DNA of 64,000 nt from Berberis thunbergii (lineage: Eukaryota > Streptophyta > Magnoliopsida > Ranunculales > Berberidaceae), in assembly GCA_003290165.1 (NCBI GenBank), contig QNQO01000522.1:186001-250000 (forward strand), given 5' to 3'. The translations under genes were made by a program, and so were the position numbers. Of the stretch, positions 47,359 through 57,539 are shown in pieces. Position 1 is the stretch's first letter. Each line of letters begins with the position of its first letter. Under the pieces are notes generated by a model. That model was not told where the DNA came from, ran no database searches, and was given only the letters and a program-made list of their open reading frames with translations.

Positions 47359-49846
47359 CTAATCAGGAGAACGTACAGAAATGGAAGAGTTAAGCCTAGG
47401 GAGAGAAGGGACAGAAGTTGCGTCTATATGCGCTTCAACCTGGATGTTAGGGATCAAACTATCCTCTTTTCCCAATGACTCAGAAGTAACAGACAAGTCC
47501 ACATATGACATCTTCTTATAACGGCTAAGATACCACTCGGATGCTACTTTTTCATCAGTGCTAACAGCTCCAGCCGGCCATGAACAACCCAACGGAACTC
47601 ACATTTACCTTGTTCCTAGAGAAGCTCTTCCTCTTGCATCTTTGCATCAATAAGGTCACACTCCAGTAGCTCCAACTTGACAGTTAGCGCATCGATCTGA
47701 GACTACTCTGTGGTCAGATTGTTCTTCACAGCATAGAGTTCATGCCATCCCAGTTTGAGTTGGTCCTCGGCCTTCCTCTCCTATCGAGCATAGAACTCCA
47801 TATCGGATTCCAACTGTTGCTTCTCAGCAACCCAGTCAGCTTCCTTCAAAGCACTTTCTTCAGCAAAAGACTGCATCTCAGGATGCACTTTAGCCACATC
47901 TTCCTAAAAAACCTCGACCTCTAGGCAGAATCGGCTCAGTTCCTTGGACACCGCCTCGGTCAGATTGCACTCAAGGTTCCCTAGACGAGCCCTCTAAGTT
48001 CGGCGGCACAGTTGATTGATCCAACCGCATCTCTTCGGCCTGCTTCTTAAGCTACTCAGTTTCATGAAGCGCATCAGAATACAACGTCTGGACGTGCGAG
48101 AATACACACTCAAAAATATATACTCGCTCACAAGTCGCCTCTACTTCCATCCCAGCAAGGGTCACGAGGCTCATATCTGACATACCCAGGATAAGATACT
48201 TCAAACCCATATCCACACACTTTTCCAGGATATCCTCTTCGAGTTTTGGAGCGTGGTCCATCATCCAACTGTGATGTTTGCTTATATGCTTCCTCGAAGC
48301 ATACTCAACATCCATTTCTTGGTGCCAGACATGTGAGCTCATCTTCATCAAGTTTGGTGCAAACGGACTTATCCGTTCATCAAGATGAAGCTTCCTCTGA
48401 TCAAGAACTATGCCAGTGTCGCCCTTTATAGTAACCACACCTCAAGCTCTCCTCTGTGGCTCTTCTCTTGTCAAGAACAACTGACCCTTTATTACGCGAG
48501 ACGACTCAACAGGATCTGAAGGTAGATGAGGGATCGAAGTATCCATTGAACCTTCCAATAGTTCTAGTTGTGGCCTAGAATGAGACGATGAGTAATGCGA
48601 ACTACAAGAGACAGGGTCGGTACCCACGATCACTTTCAAGCGAGTCAACGGTGGGTGATCAGATTCCACCACCTCTGGGAAATTTTCAACAGAACCCTCT
48701 ACAGGAGCAGCCCCATGTGAATCAGTGCCAACAGAAGCCGCCATTGTAACCCGCACCAGATGGTCATGCAGAGCTTCAACCTGCGCGTCACTAAGGTTCG
48801 ACCTATTAGCAACTCCTACCAACCGTAAATAATCTTTCTCCAAACCAAGAGAATTAGTTTCCACCTCAACAGGCCTAGCGAACTCATGTTCCTCTCTCAC
48901 CATAGCGGGTCATGCCGAAAATGGCTCAGCCTTAATGCGAGGCTTCTTCCTCACAAAGGAGCAAATGTCTCAGATGGATCCTCCACATCAAATAGAATGG
49001 GAGTCTTGGCCCTAGTAGCCTTCCTCTTCTTGGAAGGGGTCACATCTTCTAGCTTAATGCGCGACTCTCGATACAGAGTGGGGGCGACAGCCAATTGTTC
49101 CATAACCCACTACGGACGAAATTGGAAACTCTTATGATATCAACCGCCTCTCTTTTTGCCATAACGCGGAATGTCTCCATGGTGGTTTGCTCCTCTAAGG
49201 TAAGGGGAGCAGTGGGAAACCTTCCTGCAGGAAAACACAAACAATGATCACTCACCCACTATCAAGCACATCAAAGTCACAGGAATGGAGTTGAACTTAC
49301 GAAGCAGCCTAAACCATCACTCAAGTAGACGACCCTTGCATCGGAAATATTTTGAATCAGCAAGGGCCAGAAAGTAATAATAATACCAGAACTTGAAATC
49401 ATTCGACAGGTTAACGAAGCAATTTGGCGCCTTCATCTTGCAAACAAGATTGTTCTACAGTCGAGGAGCGGTCAACAACTGAATCATTCCCGGGGTCACA
49501 CTAACACCGACCTCCTTAGCACTTAACAAAATCATGAGAATGATCATGTATCCGTTGGGTCCCAACTGAGCCGGAAGAATCCCCAAGAAATCCAAGAACT
49601 CCCAAATCATGCCCAAAACCGAGAACACACACTCTAGTTTGAAGCATCCCTTTTTTGTAAACAGATGAAACCGCCTGGAGGCGACATTGGCATTTGGTCG
49701 CCCATCAAAAGATACAATGGCAAGTCTTTAGGAACTCCAAACTTTGTACAAATTTTAGCGAAACCAGGCTTGAACAACAACCCGTCTTCAAAAAACTCTA
49801 GGCCGTTAGCCAGAACAACATCATCAAGAAGGTTTTCTTGAGCCAT
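47359..49846 (-). pseudogene. Accessory gene of B, putative gypsy-type transposase domain, antisense
   Basis: Read on the minus strand: start MAQENLLDDVVLANGLEFF (49846), then MSPPGGFICLQKRD, matching the SPPKGCICLHRRM block of A. Frameshifts follow (49630-49310) while homology to GxxPAQLxPN continues. A 76-bp intron (GTAAGT at 49300, CCTGCAG to 49225) sits at the same place as in A and E. The next exon resumes GRFPTAPLTLEEQTTMETF, then open stretches 48903-48442 and 48438-48052, including PKLEEDILEKCVDMGLKYLI, which aligns with the end of the A accessory gene. A leucine/glutamate-rich coiled-coil-like region follows, ending at 47359. Transcription would start at a TATATAAG box (49934-49927), in the direction opposite to the element. 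Confidence 0.8.
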
Positions 49847-49926
49847 GAAGAAGACGAACGAACCTTTTAGAACAATATCTTCAAAAGCAAGCAAAACAGA
49901 AAGGTCAATCTTAACACTGCGGATGA

Positions 49927-49934
49927 CTTATATA
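49927..49934 (-). promoter_or_regulatory. TATA box of the antisense accessory gene in B
   Basis: TATATAAG on the minus strand, 88 bp upstream of the ATG at 49846. Confidence 0.65.
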
Positions 49935-50096
49935 GAAGATTGGTTCCTGCATCTTTTCTTCCAAACCAATGCACGCCCAATTAATTGGGCATGCGGCTCA
50001 AGCAACGATTTAGACTCAATCATCATGAGTGTTGCATCCCTTCAAGAGATGACTTAGCGAACCGATGTGATGACCCACTAACTCAGGGGGAGTAGC

Positions 50097-50743
50097 TGAT
50101 GATACATAAAAAATGGCCACACTCCTAAGCCAAACACATGTCATGATGATCTCGAGGAACTACGAGCCCAAGCATCAACCCAACACAGATCCAGCCCAAA
50201 CGGATCTAAGCCAGCTCAACTTGAGTCCACCAAGTGGACCCAGACTCTCACAGCATGCTAAGCTCACATGTCTCACAATCATCCTCAATACTTAGGCAAG
50301 TATATCGAGGATTAGCTTCGGATGGGCAACTACAACTGCTCTCTGCAAACACCAACGTATCTTTCACACAGAGAAACTCCCTTCTACGGATTGCTATTGG
50401 ATTGGAAATTATTTCCCGCGTCTCTAGGAGTGCAGACCTAACATAGAACTTCCTTCCTAAGACACGACTCTTAATTAGAGAGTGATCTCCATGAATATCT
50501 CCTCCGTAAACTACGCCTATGATGGCTTGGTTGAACCAGGACTGCTTGCACTATAAATACGACATGAGGTTGGTAAGCTAAGGTATGCTACAAATTCCCT
50601 ATTACAGCATTACACCTTCCTCATATCCCTTTCTGACATTGAAGTGCCATCGGGCACCCCATGGTGGTTTGTGGTTCACGTACGTTACTTGAGTAGGTCA
50701 GCAAGAACAAAGTCGAAGCAGGGAGCAAAAATCAACTGCATCA
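50097..50743 (+). repeat. 3' LTR of B
   Basis: 647 bp starting TGATGATACAT directly after the PPT; TATAAATA at 50552-50559. Ends CTGCATCA before the duplicated CAATC. Confidence 0.9.
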
Positions 50744-53700
50744 CAATCAAAGTAAAAACTAGTTTCTCCAGGGCCTGGTAGTTTTTCTCTACATTTGCGA
50801 GCGTTTTCTTGATGTAATATATTGGTTTTGTGTGTTTTGTTTCTTCCCGTATCAGTGACAAACTCACCACGTTGTCGATACGGATAAATATAGGTACAGT
50901 GTTTCCTCCGTGCTTAGTTTTGATAATAGTTTTGAGCTCTCCATATACGCTTTCAATCTCTGGAAATATTTTTTGCACTCTTAATTCCGTTTGAATGTAT
51001 TGTTTCCTTTGAAGATCTTGAAGAAGAGTAGACATTTGTCTGATGACTTGGAAATGAATCTGTTTTAAAGTTGTTATCTCGCCGTTAAGACTTTGTATGC
51101 CCATCATGTTCGTTGGTGACTGCATGTTGAGGAGTTCATGTATCTATTTTGGACTAGCTTCGATTCCTTTTTGGTTGACCATGTATCCAAGGAACTTCCC
51201 TAACTCTACTCCAAATGTTCATTTCTCTGGGCTCAACTTCATTTTGTACCTCCGGAGCTATGAGAAGGCATGTTCGAGGTCTTTGATATGGTTTGTTCTG
51301 TGTGAGCTTTTGATTAATATGTCATCAAAGTATACCTCCATGATTTTACTGATCTGGTCTTTGAACATTGTGTTGACTAGCAGTTGGTACGTAGCTCCTA
51401 CGTTCTTAAGTCCTAACGGCATCACCCGATAATAGTATGTGTCTCTCTCCATTGTAAAAAAACATATTTTCTTGGTCAAGGGGTACATTTGCATTTGGTT
51501 GTACCCGGAATATGCATCCATGAAGATTAGGAGTTTGTGTTCGGCATTAGCATCCACTATCTGGTCTATGCGTGGAGCCAGAAACTGTCTTTCGAGTATG
51601 TTTTGGTTAGATCAATGTAATACACACATACTCTCCACTTGTCATTTTCTTCTTCACCAACACTGTGTTAGCTAGCAAGTTTGGGTAGTGAGATTCTCTG
51701 ATCATTCCTGCATTTATCAGATGGTGCACTTCTCGTTTATTGCCTCATTGCGTTCAGGGGCTATGGGTTTTCTTTTTTGCCGGATCGACTTTTTCCTTGG
51801 AATGACTTACAATTTGTGAGTGATGACAAACGAGCCCGTTCCCACTATATCTTTCAACATCCAGAAGAAAATGTCCTAATTATCCTTTAGCAATTGAACC
51901 AACTTCTAGACTAGTTCTAGGTGCATTTTGGTGCCACTCCAAACTTCTTTGTCTTCCCCATCGCCCAATTAGACCGTTGTCGTTTCAATTTCTGGTTGTC
52001 TAGTGTTTGGTCAATCCCTTGGACTGGTTAGGGTTGTATTATCATCCATGAGATCGGGTTATGCTTAACCAGATCACTGCAGTGGCTGTTCTAGTCGATG
52101 CGGCAGTTTATTTGTGTGGAGCTTTAATCATTACATAATGACATTCGCGCGTAGCTAGCTGATCTCCTTTGATTGTTCCGATGTCATTGTCAGTGTGATA
52201 CTTCAAGCATTAGTGCATGGCAGTAGATATCGCACCCATCTTATGTATCCAAGGCCTTCGAGAAGCGTATTGTATGTGGATGGAGCGTCAACTACAAGGA
52301 AATTTTTCAACAAGACTCATTGTCTCCCTGGTCATCCCATTTCCACTAGCAATTGGATCATTCTGATTGCTCGACGTTGTTCTCCGCTAAAACCCACCAT
52401 TGGTTGATTGTTGGGTTAAAACGGTTCCTTGGTGAATCGCATCCTGCCAAATGACGTTAAGTACAGAAGGTTAGCCGAGCTGCCTGTGTCAACTAGTACT
52501 CTTTTGGTTTCCCATCTGGCTATTAATACTGAGATTACTAAGGCGTCATTATGTGGGAAATTGACTCATGCGTCCTCGTTGGAGATTGTCAGAGTTATCT
52601 GCATCATTCTCGTTCGTCGTGCAAAAGGTTCCTGGTATCTAATTTTTGCTCGTAAGACCCGGATTCATCGCTTTCAAGATTGATTGGATAACTCTTCTTC
52701 TTCGACTGTGCCATGCAGGACGTATATTAGCTCCCTCAATTGTTCTTCTGTCGCGGTTTTTCTTCTATTGGGCCCCCTCAGCCTAATGAACTCTCCAAGT
52801 CTTCTTTTTTATGTGGTGCTTGATTTTGTCTTTTAAGTTGTAGCAGTCCGCGGTATCATGCCTGTAGTCGTCATGGAAGGATTTATGCTTTCACTTCGCC
52901 TGTCTAGATTTCATCTCATTTTGAGCAGCCATCTAACGTTTTCCCACTTTGCTATGGTCTTGAGTACCTCAACTCAATTTGTTTTCAAAATTGTGAACGA
53001 TTTGCCCATTGGTTGCTCGTGTTTGGATCTTTCGGGTTGTAGTTTTCCAAGCTTTCGTTGATCAAATTCAGAATTGCCTTCAGTTTGATGTCTTTTTGGT
53101 TGGTTGTTTTCTTCACTAGGCTTGTTGTTCTTTCGTCCTTCTCGGTCAGATGAAGAGTGTCTCTTTTCTGACTCGTCTATCTTCTTGGCTATAATGATCT
53201 CCTCGAAGATGATGTGTTTTTGAATAGTTTTCAATAGAATCGTCATGTTCTTTGGGGGATCCAAGTTCAGAACATCGAACAAGAGGCCTCTCTTCAGTAT
53301 GGTGGTGAAAGTAGTTGTGGTCGTGTCGTCGCTGCATCCGTCGATCATTTTTAACTCATTAGTAAAATGAGTAACGTATTCTCTTATTGTCTCCTCAGGT
53401 TTCTGTTTGATGTGGAGCAAGTAGTGCGACTCCTTTCTCATCCATTGACTACTGACAAACCTTGTGATGAAGGTTGTGGCTAGTGCCTGGAAAGAGTTTA
53501 TTGATCTTGATTGTAAGTTGTTGAATCAGCTCATTGCTGCGGAAGTGAGATTGGTCGAAAACGTTCTACATAAGATAGACTATGTGCTTTCTTAAAACGC
53601 CATCATGTGATGAAAGCGTCGCAAATTGTCTGTCGGGTCAGTGGTGCCATCATATACTTTAAACTTCAGTGGGGGTGAACTTTGTTGGTATGGGAGTCAC

Positions 53701-54169
53701 CATAAGTGTGTCCGAGAATGGAGGTCTAGCTAGTTCGTACAGTATATTAGGGTCCGTGATTCCAATCTTGAACGGGATTCCAGCAAGAGTCTCGCCGCTT
53801 TGTGGGCTCCCCTTTTAAGTGGTGCACTATTTTCGAGATTTACCTGTTGAGGTTCTGTAAGAACTTCATTAGCTAGGTTTTGTTGGAGCAGTGTTTGGAT
53901 GGGGTCGGCGGACTAAGCATGTTCCTACGTGACTTTTCCACCGCTTTGATTATACGTTCCATCTGGACCATGAGTACACGAGGGTTCATGGTAGCGCCTC
54001 TAGGTGTCTGGTATGTTTGAGCCACTTCGTGCTGCGACTCTCTATTGTAGGGCATGGTCATCCCAACGTTCGTCGTTGGATCTGTGATGTGCGCTATTGG
54101 CAGCGCAGTTTCACCGGTGGAAGGATAATCTTTATTGTAGTCGGGTTGAGGGTCTATAAAATGTGCCAT
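50744..54169 (-). pseudogene. C gag, protease, RT and first half of RNase H
   Basis: Gag starts MAHFIDPQPDYNKDYPSTGE (54169); the core continues to a segment with HYLLHIKQKPEETIREYVTH (53441-52974) and a knuckle near 52850. Protease VLVDTGSSANLLY is intact (DTG codons at 52490-52482). RT carries IFMDAYSGYNQMQMYPLTKK, VMPLGLKNVGATYQLLVNTM and an intact YFDD box (51332-51321), followed by LRRYKMKLSPEK. RNase H starts with KPIYYIKKTLANVEKNYQAL and is cut by B at 50748. Frameshifts separate several domains. This is a typical autonomous Ty3/gypsy polyprotein, now broken. Confidence 0.85.
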
Positions 54170-54277
54170 TTTGTTCTGAGAGCGCTTTCAGTCGTCGATC
54201 AAAACTTAGAGAAATTTGTTGCTATGGATACTTTTCTTGAAAGGAAAACTTGTCGTTCCTCACGGACGACGCCAAAC

Positions 54278-54799
54278 TGATGCTCCAAAAATCCAGCCTC
54301 CAATAAGTAAAACCTACAAAACAACTGTTAGATTGCCAAAGACCACCTTTTTGGTGACCAAAGGCACTCCGATACTTAAGTTAGTAACTCAATGGAGATG
54401 GAAATAAAACTAGATAGAACTTAGTTAAAATTGCATACCTTTGTCGAATGTTTCCTTTAGCTTTTATAATGGTAATAGTTAAGCATGTGAGGCCCAACGA
54501 GATGAGGGGTTCTCTGTAACAGTCACCTTTTTTATGAGGATATGTCCGTGTAGGTGTAACTCCCACCACAACTCTTTTTCTATATAATGTTCATTTTCCT
54601 TGATAGAGAACTTCATCGTCCCTGGATTTGGGCCTCAGACTATGATTTATTCTAACGGGCTCTGTTTAGGCTTTCTTTGACAAGATTTTCCCTTTTGGGG
54701 CTTTACACATCGGCCTCTTCTTGGGATACTTGCACCTCGTGATGGACAATTTTTTCCACGTGTACGGCTACTATGTCGGTCTTATTTGATGTATCGTCA
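54278..54799 (-). repeat. 5' LTR of C
   Basis: 522 bp, TGATGC start on the plus strand beside the PBS region; outer end reads ATCGTCA (family ATCATCA). Shorter than the 3' LTR because of a deletion near 54480. Confidence 0.85.
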
Positions 54800-54882
54800 A
54801 AAGGTGTACTAAATTTCATCCTGTATTTGCAAATCTCTATGACATTATATTTCTATCTCAAAATAAGTATGCTCATGGTATT

Positions 54883-55550
54883 TGATGCAATCGATTTTTG
54901 CTCTCTGCTTTGACCTTGACCTGCACAACGAATGCACGTGAGCCACAGACCACCGTTGTGGTGGCCGATGACACTTCGATGCTAAAGTCAGACATGGATC
55001 TGAGAAAGGAATAATGACGTAAATAGAGAATTTGTAGCGTACCTTAGCTTACCAACCTCATGTCTTATTTATAGTGCTGAAATTCTGGTTCGACCAAGCT
55101 ATCGGTGGCATAATTTAGGGAAGAAGATCTTCATGGAGATCCTTCTCTAATTAGGAGTTGTGATGTGAAGGGGAGTTTCCATGTTAGCCTTGTGCTTCTA
55201 GATACGCAGGATATAGTTCCTAATTAGAGAGTAGTCCATAGGTAAAAATTTCCTTGTGCGATATATATTCTGGTATTTGCTTCCTAATTAGAAGTAAAAT
55301 GTTGTCTTGCCTGTACGAAGCTAATCCTCGAGATATTTGCCTTAGTAAGGCTTACAGGTATTGAAGATAGCTATGAGACGAGTGGGTTTAGAAGGCTGTA
55401 ATGATTTGGGTCCGTCTGGCAAACTGCATTGTGCTGGCTTAGAGCCGTTTGGGCCGGATCAGTGTTAGGCTGACGTTTGGGCCTATTATTTCTCGAGATC
55501 ATCATGACACGTGTATGGTGTAGAAGATATACCGTTTTGGTGTATCATCA
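54883..55550 (-). repeat. 3' LTR of E
   Basis: 668 bp, TGATGC...CATCA, same family as the LTRs of A and B. Confidence 0.85.
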
Positions 55551-55712
55551 ACTACTCCCCTCGAGTTAGTGGGCCATCGCATCAGTTCACTAAGTCACTT
55601 TTTGAAAAGATACGCCGCTCATGATGATCGAGTTTGAATCGTTGCTTGAGCCGCATGCTTCGTTAATTAAGTGTGTGTCGGTTCAATGGAAAAGATGTGG
55701 GAAACTGATCCC

Positions 55713-55720
55713 TATTTAGA
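55713..55720 (+). promoter_or_regulatory. Degenerate TATA-like box of the E accessory gene
   Basis: TATTTAGA, 101 bp before the position of the lost start codon (ATG replaced by ACA at 55814-55816). Equivalent to TATATAGA in A. Confidence 0.45.
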
Positions 55721-55813
55721 TCTTCCTTTCTGTGGAGATTGACTCTTCCATTTATCTATTTTTAGAGATTCTGTTTTGTTCGTCTTTTGATTGAAAGCTT
55801 GTTCACCTTTTTC

Positions 55814-56585
55814 ACAGCTCACCAAAACCATCTTGATGATGAGACTTGGCCAAGGGCCTCCAGCTTTTTGAAGATAATTCAATTTCTGAGCAGGGCTTTG
55901 GCGAAGTCTGAAAGTTGTTTGAGGTCCCTGAGGACATGATATTCTATGCTTTGAAGGATGATATGACGCCGATGTTTCCTCCGAAAGGGTTCGTCTGTTT
56001 ACACCACGAAATACTTCGAACTAGAGTTTGTTTTCCTATTCTTGACAAGATTTAGGTATCCTTGGATTTCCTTGGAGTCCCTCCTGCCCAGTTGGCACCC
56101 AATGAATAAAGGATCATCCTTCATATTTTGATCAGAGCGATGGATGTTGGCGTCCACGTGACTCTGCGGGTGATTCAGTTGTTGACTTCTCCTTGGCTAA
56201 ATGATCATGCCGTTTGCAAGATGACATCGTGGCCTGCTTCGAGAAGTTGCAAGATGATTCCAAGTTCTGGCAGAAATATTGTTTTTTGGCTCCTTCGGAT
56301 TCGAAGTACTTCAAGTTCAATGGTCGTCCGCTTGAGTGGGAGTTCAGGCCACTTCGTAAGTACAACTTCATCCTTTGATTTTATTGTGTTGGTTGTATAC
56401 TGATCATGCACATGTTTCTTTGTAGGGAGGTTCCCCACCACTCTTCTTTCTCCAAAGGAGCATGACATTATGAAGAAATTTTACGACATGCCCAAGATGA
56501 GTGTGGAGGAAGTCATATGCCCTACTAACTTCAGCCGTAGTCACTCTCAAGTTTTGGGAACTCAGATAGAGTACACTTATAAATG
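55814..56585 (+). pseudogene. Accessory gene of E, truncated, start codon lost
   Basis: Homologous to A from the lost start onward: FPPKGFVCLHHEILRTRVCF, LDFLGVPPAQLAPN, ILIRAMDVGVHVTLRVIQ, then after frame changes YCFLAPSDSKYFKFNGRPLE. A 70-bp intron (GTAAGT at 56356, TTTGTAG to 56425) matches A and B in position. The next exon reads GRFPTTLLSPKEHDIMKKFY before similarity ends near 56585. In-frame stops occur at two places. Confidence 0.75.
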
Positions 56586-57479
56586 ACTAGTGAGAAGCCA
56601 CAAATCCCTTTGGTGTAAAGTTAACCAACACATAATTATCGAGCTTCAAAGTAATTACTATATACATGACTTACTACCTCAAAATTCATTAGAATTTCCA
56701 TTTGATGAAACAACCAAGACAATGGATACTAACACAAATTATGACCTTTATTTTTTAAACTTATCAAGGATATATGTGTCGACTGTGCAATGTTTAGCTC
56801 CCTTAAGTTTTCTAATTGTCCCACGTATCGAGTTGTAGACTAATGACTCCCAAACAATATGGCTTTAGAGCATTATGTGCAAAAAAAAAACCCTATGGGT
56901 TTACTAACCCGAGTAAAAAAAACTATGAATCAAACTAACCACAACTCAACTTCAACATATGCAATGTCTACTCCCTTAAGTTTTCTAATTGACTCATTTA
57001 TCAAGCTTCAGACCAATGACTCCTAACCCAGATGGTTTTAGGGTATTAGGTGTATAAACACCCCTACGAGTTTACTAACTCGAGTAAAAAAAGACTACAA
57101 AGCTAAACTAGTTTATTTATACATTAACATCATGCCAAGGTTACTCATCCAATAAATCTACCAATTTATCCTGAGATATAAGCATGCATATTTGGTTTCA
57201 CCTTTTCTTACCCCACACTATGTGCCAATTTCCATGTGCTAAATTTAAAGTGAAACAAGTGAAATACTCACTAACCAAAAAATCAATAGTACAAATTCAG
57301 ATTTCCTAGACATATGATCATGTATTCACCATTTTAAACTTGCTAATGAATTTTGAATCAAAACTAAAATTCAACAACACTCTAAAAAACAATTAATCCA
57401 TCATTGAGTTATACATAACCATGTCAAGACATTATTGCAACTTTTTTTTTAAATAAAAGAAATTCAGTTATACCTACAA
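56586..57479. other. Non-coding tail next to the Athila-like remnant
   Basis: No coding similarity; AT-rich, with the tandem duplication at 56788-57110. Probably the 3' non-coding part of element F, whose 3' LTR was not identified. Confidence 0.45.
56788..57110. repeat. ~170-bp tandem duplication
   Basis: Two copies of a unit containing CTCCCTTAAGTTTTCTAATT, AATGACTCC and GTTTACTAAC(C/T)CGAGTAAAAAA, starting near 56789 and 56961. Internal differences show it is not recent. Confidence 0.8.
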
Positions 57480-57539
57480 CTAATCATACAAATAGAAAAA
57501 AAAAAAAAAAAAACTTTTCCACACTCTCAATCTAAATCT

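Larger units (their letters stand above)
42510..50743 (+). mobile_element. Retrotransposon B (family 1): pol-less Tat-like element nested in C
   Basis: Plus-strand order: 5' LTR 42510-43172, PBS region GTTTGGTGTCGTCCATGGGG (43173-43192), gag 43244-44597, protease to 45126, tandem array 45655-46790, antisense accessory gene (49846-47359, minus), PPT AGGGGGAGTAGC, 3' LTR 50097-50743. Target duplication CGATC (42505-42509) against CAATC (50744-50748), one mismatch. Removing B joins the RNase H frame of C exactly as in D. No RT, RNase H or integrase inside B. Confidence 0.9.
36257..54799 (-). mobile_element. Retrotransposon C (family 2): Tat-like Ty3/gypsy with pol, interrupted by B and a hAT-like element
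   Basis: Minus-strand order: 5' LTR 54799-54278, PBS region GTTTGGCGTCGTCCGTGAGG (54277-54258), gag from 54169, protease, RT, RNase H (split by B at 50748/42509), integrase ending 40625, antisense accessory gene 37111-40140 (plus) with a hAT-like insertion, PPT, 3' LTR 36795-36257. Flanking pentamers TAAAT and AAAAG do not form a clear target duplication. Without its insertions C is about 9.6 kb. Confidence 0.85.
54883..56585 (-). mobile_element. Retrotransposon E (family 1), 3' end only
   Basis: An LTR of family 1 (54883-55550), the PPT on the minus strand (CTCGAGGGGAGTAGT), and the antisense accessory gene up to about 56585, where similarity stops. The 5' LTR, gag and array are absent. It lies 83 bp from C. 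Confidence 0.8.

Noticed and set aside
19282..49846. Accessory gene as a true DNA transposase
   Set aside because: The domain name says transposase, but no terminal inverted repeats or catalytic DDE motif accompany it; it is always inside an LTR element on the opposite strand.
18342..56585. Endogenous pararetrovirus or env-bearing retrovirus
   Set aside because: No movement protein, coat-like or env-like region found; all coding parts fit LTR retrotransposons plus the accessory gene.
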